From positions 62,001 through 126,000 of the forward strand of contig CAIWHK010000032.1 of assembly GCA_903912525.1 (NCBI GenBank): 64,000 bases of DNA, given 5' to 3'. The notes beneath the pieces are model-generated. The model was given only the letters and a program-made list of their open reading frames with translations. It had not been told where the DNA came from and searched no databases. Position 1 is the stretch's first letter. Every line of letters begins with the position of its first letter. The translations under genes and the position numbers were made by a program. The DNA is from an uncultured bacterium. GTDB taxonomy: Bacteria > Krumholzibacteriota > Krumholzibacteriia > LZORAL124-64-63. This document shows, in pieces, positions 55,128 through 63,916 of this stretch.

Positions 55128-55259
55128 AAGTAACTGGCCTTTCACAGCTTGGGCGCCCGCGCAAACGAAAGCGCGGCATACGGTCCGACCCGTAGCCCCT
55201 GATTCGGGCCGCGATGCCGCAACTTGATGGAAATAACTCAGAATGCCCGGAGAATCCGG

Positions 55260-56027
55260 TCAGGCGAGGTCACAGAGGAAGGCGGCGCCCCGCAGGGTCC
55301 ATTGCGGATCACAAAACCGATCCGGGCGCGCGAGGAAGCGGCCGAGCCCCCCGGTCACGACTACCGGCAGGTGCCCGTGGACGTCGTTCAGGCCGCAGAT
55401 CAGAGCCTCGACCCCGCCCACACCGGCATGGAAGGCACCGGCTGACATGGCCTCGAAGGTGTCGCTTCCCGCAGCCAGCGGGACCGGCACAAACGGCACC
55501 GGCCGCAAACGGGCGGCCCTGAGCCCGAGCTGCTCAACGGCGAAGGCCATGCCCGGAGCGATCACGCCGCCGATGAACACGCCTCCGGCCATGACGTCGA
55601 TCGTCGTCGCCGTGCCCGCATCCACCACCAGCGCCCCGTCCAGTCCGGCGCCGACCGCCGCAGCCATGTTGCAGAGCCGGTCGGCTCCCGTCGCGGCAGG
55701 ATCGGCCAGACGATGGCGGAACGGCAGTGAAGCCGTGTGGTCTGCACTGCGCATCTCGTGCACGAGCCCGCGCAACAGTGCCTCGACCCGCGGGACCACA
55801 GAGACCACGACCACCGGCACGTCGCCGGCGGAGGCCAGCAGTCCGCTCGCTGCCGGGACGAACGCCGCTTCGTCCGCAGGCGATCCCGGCGTCGCCAGGC
55901 GGCCCAGTTCCCTCAGCGCCGGGGCCGGCTGCCAGGCCCCGCCCGTGCAACGGGGCAGGCGATCCTCCGCCGTCCAGGCGACGAAGCGGACGTATGTGTT
56001 CCCGACGTCAATGATCACTGCCCGCAC
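55260..56027 (-). CDS. coaX: Type III pantothenate kinase
   Basis: 255 residues from GTG 56027, with AGGAGG before it and a 20-bp overlap with birA; GTG 56018 is a less likely start. VIIDVGNTYVRFVAW is the phosphate-1 motif of CoaX, TGADRLCNMAAAVG and ALVVDAGTATTIDVM the catalytic Asp and phosphate-2 region, and FIGGVIAPGM follows. It phosphorylates pantothenate at the start of coenzyme A synthesis and is not feedback-inhibited by CoA. Together with panB and panC this completes the early CoA route within the window. Last gene of the valS-to-coaX run. Confidence 0.96.
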   Translation of the reverse strand: MRAVIIDVGNTYVRFVAWTAEDRLPRCTGGAWQPAPALRELGRLATPGSPADEAAFVPAASGLLASAGDVPVVVVSVVPRVEALLRGLVHEMRSADHTASLPFRHRLADPAATGADRLCNMAAAVGAGLDGALVVDAGTATTIDVMAGGVFIGGVIAPGMAFAVEQLGLRAARLRPVPFVPVPLAAGSDTFEAMSAGAFHAGVGGVEALICGLNDVHGHLPVVVTGGLGRFLARPDRFCDPQWTLRGAAFLCDLA

Positions 56028-56952
56028 GCTCGCCTCCTTCCCCGCCATCAAGGGTCGGCAGGATGTGCACGTCGCCGACCCGCACGCTCTCGATGATTTT
56101 CCCGCCATCCGGCAGTTCGCGCTCCACCAGCAGCGCGCCCTGGTCATCGATCCCCACCGCGCGGCCCCGGATCTCCCCCTGGCGCGTGGACAGTCGCACC
56201 CGCTGCCCGAGCAGGCTATCCAGCAGCGCCAGCGCCGGTCGGTACGACTCCCAGCCGTCGTCGCAGAATCGGTCCAGTTCGGTTTCAACGCGACCGAGCA
56301 GGCGCGCGCACAATTCGCCCAGGCGCGGCACGCGCCCACCCTCCGCGGCGACACTGGTCGCGCTGTCGCGCAGCGCCCACGGCAACTCGTGCCTGCCCGC
56401 GGACAGGTTGAGCCCCAGGCCGGCGACGACCTGCGCACCTTCGCCTGTCCCGGCGCGCTCGATGAGCAGCCCGCCCAGCTTGCGCCGGTCCACGACGATG
56501 TCGTTCGGCCACTTGAGGCGCGCGTCCAATCGTTCGCCCTCGCGCAGCACCAGCGCCGTCATCAGGCCGAGCCACACCGAAAAACCGCGGTTGAACGCGG
56601 CCCGGTGACGCGGCACCGAAACCGACAGGTGCAACCCTCCGCAATCGACCCACTGCCGCCCCTGCCGCCCACGCCCGGCCGACTGCCGCCGCGCGACCAC
56701 CACGGTACCGGGTTTCAGCTCCTGCACCGGCGCCTGCCGGGAGCGCGCCTGCGCCACCCAGCCCCAGCCGTCCCAACGGCACAACCTTCCGACGGCCTCC
56801 TCGCCCCGGCCGCGCAGGAAGTCGTTCGTGCTGCCGACCTCGTCCAGGAGGTACAGCTGCCCGCCGTCCCGGGTGAAGCGTGGGCCGGGCAGGAACGCTT
56901 CCAGCCCGAACCAGTCCCGGTCGACGGGACCGCTGCCGCTGCGCAGCTTCAC
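56008..56952 (-). CDS. birA: Biotin-[acetyl-CoA-carboxylase] ligase
   Basis: 314 residues (E. coli 321), GTG 56952 in a GTGA overlap with nadC. No N-terminal helix-turn-helix is seen, so it is a monofunctional ligase without the repressor role. The catalytic domain has EVGSTNDFL, the biotinoyl-AMP loop VVARRQSAGRGRQGRQW, and LKWPNDIVVDRRKLGGLLIE. A roughly 20-residue insertion (rich in Trp, around CRWDGWGWVAQ) separates STND from the GRGRQG loop. A C-terminal SH3-like domain closes the protein. It biotinylates carboxylase carriers in the cytoplasm. Confidence 0.93.
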   Translation of the reverse strand: MKLRSGSGPVDRDWFGLEAFLPGPRFTRDGGQLYLLDEVGSTNDFLRGRGEEAVGRLCRWDGWGWVAQARSRQAPVQELKPGTVVVARRQSAGRGRQGRQWVDCGGLHLSVSVPRHRAAFNRGFSVWLGLMTALVLREGERLDARLKWPNDIVVDRRKLGGLLIERAGTGEGAQVVAGLGLNLSAGRHELPWALRDSATSVAAEGGRVPRLGELCARLLGRVETELDRFCDDGWESYRPALALLDSLLGQRVRLSTRQGEIRGRAVGIDDQGALLVERELPDGGKIIESVRVGDVHILPTLDGGEGGERAGSDH

Positions 56953-57833
56953 GCGCCGCTCCGCAGGTCGAAATCCATGCCGATGTCCAGCGCCGGCGCC
57001 GAATGGGTCAGGCGCCCGACCGACACCGCATCCACGCCGGTCCGTGCATACCCGCCGATCGTCTCGAGGTTCACGTTGCCCGATACCTCGAGCTTTGTTG
57101 CCGGGGCTGTCGCGTCACGCAGGACCACCGCGGCCGCCACCTCGGCGACGGCGAAGTTGTCGAGCATGATCCACTCGACATTCAGCCCCAGCACGACCGC
57201 CAGTTGCGCCGTCGTGTCAACCTCGACCTCCACAGCCAACTGTGGGTACGTCGCCCGCGCCCGCGCGACCATGGCCGCGATGGAATCCCCCGAGGCCCAG
57301 TGATTGTCCTTCAGCAACACGCGATCGTACAGCCCCAGGCGATGGTTCACGCCGCCGCCGCAGCGGACCGCGTACTTCGCGAGCAGCCGGAAGCCGGGCA
57401 GTGTCTTGCGGGTGTCCAGCACCACACACCTCCCCTTCCCGGCTGCCGCAACGTAGCGCGCGGTTTGCGTCGCAATGCCACCAAGGTGCTGGACGAAATT
57501 CAACGCCGTGCGCTCGCCCGTAAGCAGCGAGGCAGCGGGGCCCTCCATTCGCACCAGTTCCTGCCCGGCCGCCACGGCCGCCCCGTCGGCCACCAGCGCC
57601 TCCACGCGCACGCGCGGGTCCAGCGCCCCATACACAAGGCCGACCAGCGGCAAGCCGGCGACGATGCCCGCCTGCCGCGCGACCACGGCACCGGTGGCGA
57701 CGGTACCGGCCGTCACAGCCACTGCGGCGCTGACGTCGCCGCCGCCGATATCCTCGCGCAGGCTCTGCGCGACCAGTGCGTCCAGCCATTCCCCGGCCGG
57801 GAATCCCGGTGCTTCCCCCGTTTCGCGCGTCAC
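56949..57833 (-). CDS. nadC: Nicotinate-nucleotide pyrophosphorylase (carboxylating)
   Basis: 294 residues from GTG 57833, which overlaps the uvrB stop (GTGA); ATG 57863 would add ten residues. LREDIGGGDVSA opens the quinolinate phosphoribosyltransferase fold, ERTALNFVQHLGGIAT and TRKTLPGFRLLAKYAVRCGGG hold the active-site residues, and LYDRVLLKDNHW, MLDNF and EVSGNVN follow. It turns quinolinate and PRPP to NaMN in NAD synthesis. Confidence 0.97.
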   Translation of the reverse strand: MTRETGEAPGFPAGEWLDALVAQSLREDIGGGDVSAAVAVTAGTVATGAVVARQAGIVAGLPLVGLVYGALDPRVRVEALVADGAAVAAGQELVRMEGPAASLLTGERTALNFVQHLGGIATQTARYVAAAGKGRCVVLDTRKTLPGFRLLAKYAVRCGGGVNHRLGLYDRVLLKDNHWASGDSIAAMVARARATYPQLAVEVEVDTTAQLAVVLGLNVEWIMLDNFAVAEVAAAVVLRDATAPATKLEVSGNVNLETIGGYARTGVDAVSVGRLTHSAPALDIGMDFDLRSGA

Positions 57834-59848
57834 CCCCGGCTCCCCTCGCCGTCCAGTCCCCATTGCGCCTGCAGGTCCTCCAGGCGATCCCGCAGGGCCG
57901 CCGCCTTCTCGAACTCGAGGGCCTCCGCCGCCGCGAGCATCTCGTTCTCGAGCAGATCGGCCAGGTCGCGGGGCGACAGGTCGCGCGAGGCAACCTCGAC
58001 AGGCGAGAACCCGCCACGCCCCGATGCCGCGTGCGACCGATCACCGGCGGCCGAGGTCGCCTGCATGATCTCCTGCCGCGACTTGGTGATCGTCCGCGGC
58101 ACCAACCCGTGCTCGCGGTTCCAGTCCATTTGCCTCAGGCGCCGGCGCTGGGTCTCGGCGATCGCCGCCGCCATCGAACGCGTGATGCGGTCCGCGTACA
58201 TGACCACCTCGCCGTTGATGTTGCGCGCCGCACGACCCGACGTCTGGATCAGCGACCGCTCCGAGCGCAGGAAGCCCTCGCGGTCGGCGTCCAGGATCGC
58301 CACCAGCGAGACCTCGGGCAGGTCCAGTCCCTCCCGCAGCAGGTTGACGCCCACCAGCACGTCCGATTCGCCCAGTCGCAGGTTGCGCACGATCTCGATG
58401 CGGTCCAGCGCATTGATGTCCGAATGCAGGTAGGCCACCTTCACGCCGGCCTGCCCGAGGTATTCGGTCAGGTCCTCGGCCATCTTCTTGGTCAGCGTCG
58501 TGACCAGCGTGCGCTCACCGCGCGCCGTCACCACGCGAATGCGCTCAAGCAGGTCGTCCACCTGGCCCGACACAGGCAGCACCGTGATCGGAGGGTCGAC
58601 CAGCCCGGTCGGGCGGATCACCTGCTCGACCACCTCGCCCCCGCACTTCTCGAGCTCCCAGTCGGCCGGGGTGGCCGAGACGAAAATCGTGCTGGGCATC
58701 AACGTCTCGAACTCGCTGAAGATCAGCGGACGGTTGTCCAGCGCGCTCGGCAACCGGAAGCCGTGCTCCACCAGGTTCAGCTTGCGCGAACGATCCCCCT
58801 GGTACATCGCGCCGATCTGCGGAATCGTGGCGTGGGACTCGTCAATGACCAGCAGGAACCCGGGCGGGAAGTAGTCCATCAGGCAGGCGGGGCGCTCGCC
58901 GGCGGCGCGCGCGTCAAAATACCGCGAGTAGTTCTCCACGCCGGCACAGTGGCCGATCTGCTGGATCATCTCCATGTCATAGCGGGTTCGCGAGGCCAGT
59001 CGCTGCGCCTCGAGCACGCGCCCGGCCTTGTCCAGTTCGTGCAGGCGATCCTCGAGGTCATGCGAAATCGCGTCGAGCACCGCGCCGGTGCCGCCCTTTT
59101 CCGCCACGAACTGTGTGGCCGGGTAGATCGCCGCCTCGCCGACCGACTCGAGGGCGCGCCCGGTCAGGGGTTCGACCCACGTCAGTGACTCGATTTCGTC
59201 GCCGAAGAACTCCACCCGCAGGACGCGCTCCTCGAAGGCGGCGCGCACCTCGACCGTGTCGCCCCGGACGCGGAACGTGCCGAAGTCCGACTCGTGGTCG
59301 TTACGGGCGTACCGGATCGCGACCAGGTCCGCGAGCAGCTCATCCCGATCCCGTTCCTGCCCGCGCGCCAGCGCGATGATGCTCTCGCGGAACGTCTTCG
59401 GGTTGCCCACCCCGTAGATGGCCGACACGCTGGCCACCACGATGACATCGCGCCGCGTCAGCAGGCTGCTCGTCGCGCGCAGCCGCAGGCGCTCGATCTC
59501 GTCGTTGATGCTGGTGTCCTTCTCGATATACGTATTCGTGGCCGGGATGAAGGCCTCGGGCTGGTAGTAGTCGTAGTAGGAGATGAAGTACTCGACGGCA
59601 TTGTCCGGGAAGAAGCCCTTGAGTTCGCCGTACAGCTGGGCCGCCAGCGTCTTGTTGTGGCTGAAGACCAGCGCCGGTTGATCGAGCTGGGCGATGACGT
59701 TCGCGATCGTGAACGTCTTGCCCGACCCGGTCACCCCAAGCAGGGTCTGGCATTTCTTCCCTGCGCGTGCGCCCGCCACCAGCGACGCGATCGCCGACGG
59801 TTGGTCACCCGTCGGCGCAAATGGCGCCACCAGCCGGAAGAGGCCCAC
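57830..59848 (-). CDS. uvrB: Excinuclease ABC subunit B
   Basis: 672 residues (E. coli 673). GTG 59848 follows GGGGG. Walker A is GVTGSGKTFTIANVIAQ; HNKTLAAQLYGELKGFFP, YDYYQPEAFIP (beta-hairpin region), VIVVASVSAIYG, and LLVIDESHATIPQIG (Walker B) follow. RAARNINGEVVMYAD lies in the second helicase lobe. The C-terminal UVR motif DLADLLENEMLAAAEALEF binds UvrC. It verifies lesions after UvrA loading. It is in an operon-like run with valS rather than beside uvrA or uvrC. Confidence 0.99.
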   Translation of the reverse strand: MGLFRLVAPFAPTGDQPSAIASLVAGARAGKKCQTLLGVTGSGKTFTIANVIAQLDQPALVFSHNKTLAAQLYGELKGFFPDNAVEYFISYYDYYQPEAFIPATNTYIEKDTSINDEIERLRLRATSSLLTRRDVIVVASVSAIYGVGNPKTFRESIIALARGQERDRDELLADLVAIRYARNDHESDFGTFRVRGDTVEVRAAFEERVLRVEFFGDEIESLTWVEPLTGRALESVGEAAIYPATQFVAEKGGTGAVLDAISHDLEDRLHELDKAGRVLEAQRLASRTRYDMEMIQQIGHCAGVENYSRYFDARAAGERPACLMDYFPPGFLLVIDESHATIPQIGAMYQGDRSRKLNLVEHGFRLPSALDNRPLIFSEFETLMPSTIFVSATPADWELEKCGGEVVEQVIRPTGLVDPPITVLPVSGQVDDLLERIRVVTARGERTLVTTLTKKMAEDLTEYLGQAGVKVAYLHSDINALDRIEIVRNLRLGESDVLVGVNLLREGLDLPEVSLVAILDADREGFLRSERSLIQTSGRAARNINGEVVMYADRITRSMAAAIAETQRRRLRQMDWNREHGLVPRTITKSRQEIMQATSAAGDRSHAASGRGGFSPVEVASRDLSPRDLADLLENEMLAAAEALEFEKAAALRDRLEDLQAQWGLDGEGSRG

Positions 59849-59863
59849 GATTCCCCCAGAGGA

Positions 59864-60781
59864 TCAGGGTAGTGCCGATGGTTCGGCCGCAGTGAGATCG
59901 ACGGTCACCTCGCCGCCACCCGGCGGCGCCACAAGCGCACGCGGCCGACCGTTGACCGTCAAGGTAATGCCTTGCACCGTTCCCAGCCGCAGGCTGACGC
60001 CGTTCACGGCGCCCCAGTACACGACCATGCCGCCGCTACCCATCGTGTAGGCTCGCCCCGCCTCGATCCCGGCCGCAGGCAGGGTGTCGTTGGCCGCCGT
60101 TGCCCAGGCGACCTCCAGGAAGTCCGCCTCGGCGTCCCGGCGCACGGCGAGTGGCACCGGAGCGGCGGCCACCAGCTTGACGACCAGGGGCCAGGCCAGT
60201 CCGTCCGCGAAGACCGCGCCGTCACCGACGGGAGCCAGGCTGTCAGCCGTCGCCGTCGTCGCGCGCGCCGCCGCGTCCGCGAGGGTTTCCGCAGCCGCGC
60301 CGCCACCGCCCGCAACCTGCTCTTCGGCCAACGTCGCCAGGCCGGTTCCAGACCCGCCCACGGCCCCGGGCGCCACGCCTTCGTCGCCGCCCCGGGTCAA
60401 CAGTACCGCACCGACGGCGAGCCCACACACGACCACGGCACCGGCCGCGATCCGCCCCCAGGGGAATCCGACACGCCGGATCCGCACATTCTCGGTGTGC
60501 GGCAGCGGCGCCACCACTGCGCGGGGCGCCTCGCCGTCCAGGCCGTCCAGCAGGGCGAGCACCTCATCCACCGGCAATCCGAGTTCCTTGGCGCAGGAAC
60601 GGACGAAGCTGCGGGTGTAAAGAGGCCCGGACAGGCGATGGAATTCGTCGGCCTCGAGCGCCGCCAACATCCCGGACGGGATCTTGGTGCGCTCGGACAT
60701 GTCGTCCAGCGTCCAGCCGCGCTGCTTGCGCGCGGCGCCGATCACGGCGCCAGGCGATTTGTTCGCTTCGAAATCGGACAT
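59864..60781 (-). CDS. RodZ-like helix-turn-helix/DUF4115 membrane protein
   Basis: 305 residues. ATG 60781 follows GGAGG. The N-terminal HTH_25 domain reads IGAARKQRGWTLDDMSERTKI and YTRSFVRSCAKELGLP, as in RodZ. A single membrane segment lies near residues 110-130 (WGRIAAGAVVVCGLAVGAVLL). After an Ala/Gly-rich periplasmic linker a DUF4115-type beta domain closes the protein, ending with NGVSLRLGTVQGITLTVNG. RodZ links the MreB cytoskeleton to the membrane; whether this protein does so here is inference. Between valS and uvrB. Confidence 0.85.
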   Translation of the reverse strand: MSDFEANKSPGAVIGAARKQRGWTLDDMSERTKIPSGMLAALEADEFHRLSGPLYTRSFVRSCAKELGLPVDEVLALLDGLDGEAPRAVVAPLPHTENVRIRRVGFPWGRIAAGAVVVCGLAVGAVLLTRGGDEGVAPGAVGGSGTGLATLAEEQVAGGGGAAAETLADAAARATTATADSLAPVGDGAVFADGLAWPLVVKLVAAAPVPLAVRRDAEADFLEVAWATAANDTLPAAGIEAGRAYTMGSGGMVVYWGAVNGVSLRLGTVQGITLTVNGRPRALVAPPGGGEVTVDLTAAEPSALP

Positions 60782-60815
60782 CGATGCCTCCGCGCCGGCA
60801 GGGCCGGCGGGTTGC

Positions 60816-63581
60816 TCAGTCGAGCGCCTGGATCCGGGCCGCCAGGGTGGCGGCCTTCGCTTCGTTCTCGGCCAGCGTCTCCCGCTGCTGCGCGACGACC
60901 TGCGCCGGCGCATTCGCCGTGAACTTCTCGTTCGTCAGTTTCGCGCGCATGCCCGCCAGCCAGCCTTCCAGCTTGTCGAGTTCCTTCTGGAGCCGCTGCC
61001 GCTCCTTGTCCAGGTCGACGAGCCCCTTCATGGGCAGGAAGACCTCGACGGAACCCGCCACACCGGCGCCCGCCGGGTGAGGCGCCGGGCCGTCCGCTTC
61101 GACGGCGACACGCTCGAGCTTCGCCAGCAGCGCGATCAGCGGTGCCTGCCTGTCCAGCGCTTCGCGCCGCCCCGCATCGGTCGTGCGCAGCACACCCTCG
61201 CCGCGAAGGCCGGGCGCCACACCGAGCTCCGCGCGCAGGTTGCGCAACACGCCCACGATCTCCATGACCTCGCTGAACTCGGCCGCAGCGCTCGCGAACG
61301 GGGCCTCGCCGGAACAGGTCGGGAACGACGACGTCATCAGGTACCCGTCGGTGGCCGGCAACCAGCTCCACAGCTCCTCGGTGATGAACGGCATCACCGG
61401 GTGCAGCAGCTTGTACGACACGCCCAGGCACAGCACCGACACGGCCAGCGCCGGCGCGCGACGATCGGGATCGCGCAGGCGCGCCTTGATCGCCTCGAGG
61501 TACCAGTCGCAGAACTCGTGACGGAAGAAGTTGAACACCTCGTACGAGGCATCGTTCAACCGCCGCCGCTCAAGGTTGGCGTCGCAATCGGCCGCCACCC
61601 GGTACATCTGCGCGATGAGCCAACGGTCGGCCAATTCCAGGTCGCCGTCGGCCACCGCCAGCGGAAGCTCGCCGCCGAACACGCCACGCCACAGCGAGCG
61701 CAGCGAATCAGCGGGCGCCGCCTGCCAGTCGGACGCCGACGCCACAGCCGACAGGTCCAGGGTCCGCGGCGCCGGGGCGCCCTTGGCCACCTCAACGCCG
61801 GCCTCGTCCCAGTTGCCGAGCACGAGCTTCGTCGCCTGGAAGATCTTGTTGCAGAAGTTGCGCCCGACCTCGAGGGTCGTTTCATCGAAGAACACGTCGG
61901 CGCCCGTGGGCGTCAGCATGACGAGGCTGCACCGCAGCGCGTCGGCCCCGTACTTGTCCATAAGATCGACCGGATCGGGGCTGTTGCCCAGCGACTTGCT
62001 CATCTTGCGGCCCTGGCCGTCGCGGACGATGCCGGTGAACAGCACCTCGCCGAACGGCTTTTCGCCCAGGAACTCGTAGCTGGCCATCACCATGCGGGCG
62101 ACCCAGAAGAAGATGATGTCCGCCGCCGTGACCAGCACCGAGGTCGGGTGGAACCGTTCGAGGTCCTCCGTCTTGTCCGGCCAGCCGAGCGGCGAGAAGG
62201 TCCACAGCCAGCTGCTGAACCAGGTGTCCAGCACGTCGGGATCGCGCAGCAGGTTCGTGCCGCCGCACTTGTCGCAGACCGTCGGCTCGGACGCCGCCGC
62301 GATCTCGGCCCCGCAACCCTGGCAATACCAAACCGGGATCTGGTGCCCCCACCACAACTGCCGGCTGATGCACCAGTCGCGGATGTTCACCATCCAGTTG
62401 TTGTAGACGCCTACCCAGCGGTCCGGGTACAGGCGGATCTCGCCGTCGGCCACCGCCGCGAGCGCCGGCTTGGCCAACTGGTCCATGCGCAGGAACCACT
62501 GCTTCGACAGGTACGGCTCGATGATGGTGCCGCAGCGGTCATGATGACCAACCTGGTGTACGTGCTTCTCGACCTTGTCGAGCAGCCCTTCCGCTTCGAG
62601 CGCAGCGACGACTTCCTTGCGGGCTTTCTTGCGGTCGAGCCCGGAAAAACGCCCCGCCTGCTCGTTCATGACTCCCGCCGGCGTCATGCAGATGACCTGC
62701 GGCAGGCCATGTCGCCGCCCGACCTGGAAGTCGTTCGGGTCGTGCGCCGGCGTGATCTTGACGAATCCTGTGCCCTTCTCCGGGTCGGCATGATGGTCCC
62801 CGATCACGGGGATCTCGCGATCGGTCAGCGGCAACTTCACGAGCTTGCCGATGAACTGCTTGCGCTCCGGGTCGTTCGGGTGCACGGCGACCGCGACATC
62901 GCCGAACATCGTTTCCGGCCGCGTCGTGGCCACGGTCACGTACCCCGAGCCGTCTGCGAGTGGATACCGAAGGTGCCACAGGCTGCCCTCGACCTCGCGG
63001 TGTTCCACCTCGTCATCGCTGATAGCGGTCAGGTCGTGCGGGCACCAGTTCACCAGGTAGACGTCGCGGTAGATGAGGTCCTTCGCGCGCAGGCGAAGGA
63101 ACGCCTCGGTCACCGCGCGGTTGCGCGCCTCGTCCATCGTGAACGCTTCGCGGCTCCAGTCGAGTGAACAGCCCAGCCGCCTGATCTGCGTCGTGATGCG
63201 GCCGTGCGTGTGTTCCTTCCACTCCCAGGCGCGGCGAAGGAACTCCTCGCGGCCGGCATCGCGCTTGTCGAGTCCCTGCTCCGCCATTTGCCGCGACACC
63301 ACCTGCTCGGTCGCGATGCTGGCGTGGTCGGTGCCGGGCACCCACAGCGTCGGCCGACCCTTCATGCGCGCCCAGCGGATGAGCGTGTCCTGGACCGAGT
63401 TGCCCAGGCAATGCCCCATGTGAAGGATGCCGGTCACATTCGGCGGCGGCAGCGTGATCACGAACGGGTCGCCAACGGCGTCTGCAGCCGGGCTGAACAG
63501 GCCGGCTTCCTCCCACTGCCGGTACCACTTTTCCTCAAGGCCACCGGGGGTGTATTGGGCCATCTCACGAAGGTCAGCCAA
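60816..63581 (-). CDS. valS: Valyl-tRNA synthetase
   Basis: 921 residues (E. coli 951) from TTG 63581, which follows AGGAG; ATG 63563 gives a shorter protein but has no ribosome site. The HIGH motif occurs as PPPNVTGILHMGH and KMSKS as GRKMSKSLGNSPDP. The editing domain has HPNDPERKQFIG-type sequence and ATTRPETMFGDVA. CQGCGAEI and CDKCGGTN form a zinc-knuckle pair. A C-terminal coiled coil (LVDLDKERQRLQKELDKLEG) binds tRNA. First gene of a run reaching coaX. Confidence 0.98.
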   Translation of the reverse strand: MADLREMAQYTPGGLEEKWYRQWEEAGLFSPAADAVGDPFVITLPPPNVTGILHMGHCLGNSVQDTLIRWARMKGRPTLWVPGTDHASIATEQVVSRQMAEQGLDKRDAGREEFLRRAWEWKEHTHGRITTQIRRLGCSLDWSREAFTMDEARNRAVTEAFLRLRAKDLIYRDVYLVNWCPHDLTAISDDEVEHREVEGSLWHLRYPLADGSGYVTVATTRPETMFGDVAVAVHPNDPERKQFIGKLVKLPLTDREIPVIGDHHADPEKGTGFVKITPAHDPNDFQVGRRHGLPQVICMTPAGVMNEQAGRFSGLDRKKARKEVVAALEAEGLLDKVEKHVHQVGHHDRCGTIIEPYLSKQWFLRMDQLAKPALAAVADGEIRLYPDRWVGVYNNWMVNIRDWCISRQLWWGHQIPVWYCQGCGAEIAAASEPTVCDKCGGTNLLRDPDVLDTWFSSWLWTFSPLGWPDKTEDLERFHPTSVLVTAADIIFFWVARMVMASYEFLGEKPFGEVLFTGIVRDGQGRKMSKSLGNSPDPVDLMDKYGADALRCSLVMLTPTGADVFFDETTLEVGRNFCNKIFQATKLVLGNWDEAGVEVAKGAPAPRTLDLSAVASASDWQAAPADSLRSLWRGVFGGELPLAVADGDLELADRWLIAQMYRVAADCDANLERRRLNDASYEVFNFFRHEFCDWYLEAIKARLRDPDRRAPALAVSVLCLGVSYKLLHPVMPFITEELWSWLPATDGYLMTSSFPTCSGEAPFASAAAEFSEVMEIVGVLRNLRAELGVAPGLRGEGVLRTTDAGRREALDRQAPLIALLAKLERVAVEADGPAPHPAGAGVAGSVEVFLPMKGLVDLDKERQRLQKELDKLEGWLAGMRAKLTNEKFTANAPAQVVAQQRETLAENEAKAATLAARIQALD

Positions 63582-63645
63582 GGATCCACTCCTGTCGCCG
63601 CGGTCGCCCGCGCGGGCGGAAATGTCAACGGTCAAGCGAGTTGGC

Positions 63646-63674
63646 AAATTAGCATTCGCGTCAGACGTGGGCAA
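63646..63674 (-). promoter_or_regulatory. Candidate promoter of valS
   Basis: TTGCCC (63674-63669), a 17-base spacer and TAATTT (63651-63646) on the minus strand, leader about 60 nt. Confidence 0.45.
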
Positions 63675-63689
63675 CGGGATTACCATCAG

Positions 63690-63719
63690 GGACGCCCGAC
63701 ACCGACAGATCGGGCGTCC
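63690..63719. repeat. Perfect 10-bp inverted repeat between valS and the secreted-protein gene
   Basis: GGACGCCCGA-N10-TCGGGCGTCC. Both flanking genes point away from it, so it is not where a terminator would be needed. It sits behind both predicted promoters and may be a shared operator. On the plus strand it is followed by a short TCTTTT run, so a terminator role for an unseen transcript is not excluded. Confidence 0.5.
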
Positions 63720-63731
63720 AGATGGGGTCTT

Positions 63732-63761
63732 TTGAGGTCGCATGTGATGTTTTGCTAAATT
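63732..63761 (+). promoter_or_regulatory. Candidate promoter of the secreted-protein gene
   Basis: TTGAGG (63732-63737), an 18-base spacer and TAAATT (63756-63761), inside the AT-rich part of the divergent region. It would give a leader of about 150 nt before ATG 63917. Confidence 0.45.
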
Positions 63762-63846
63762 AACGGACGAAGGATCAAGTAAATTTACCCTTATTCCGAA
63801 AAATATGCTTCCGACTGCCTAGAAAATGGAGTAAGTTCACAAGTGG

Positions 63847-63890
63847 AGAGCGCAGGAAATCGCCCTTAACGTCCCGCTCTGAAAGGACGT
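63847..63890 (+). promoter_or_regulatory. Possible H-type pseudoknot in the 5' leader
   Basis: Two perfect 6-bp stems interlock: AGAGCG (63847-63852) with CGCTCT (63875-63880), and ACGTCC (63869-63874) with GGACGT (63885-63890). The second arm of stem 2 lies outside stem 1, the order of an H-type pseudoknot, and the stems abut at 63874/63875. A competing 5-bp pairing GTCCC (63871-63875) with GGGAC (63891-63895) exists. It lies 26 bases before ATG 63917. No known riboswitch family is recognised. Confidence 0.35.
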
Positions 63891-63916
63891 GGGACTAACA
63901 TCAGTGGGGGATCCAC

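Noticed and set aside
52665-55133. Long plus-strand open frame opposite cheA
   Set aside because: CheA motifs on the minus strand are complete; the plus frame is a composition artefact.
55140-55235. Sigma-28-type promoter before cheA (TCAA-N15-CCCGAATC)
   Set aside because: Only about half of the -10 positions match, so it is not better than chance in this composition.
55247-55259. Terminator after coaX (CCGGA-GAA-TCCGG)
   Set aside because: The stem is only 5 bp and no T run follows on the minus strand.
63768-63916. Glycine or cyclic-di-GMP riboswitch in the leader before the secreted gene
   Set aside because: GGAGAG and CTCTGAAAGGAC recall fragments of the glycine aptamer, but the rest of the conserved core is missing, and the cyclic-di-GMP core is absent. 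Kept only as an unclassified structured leader.
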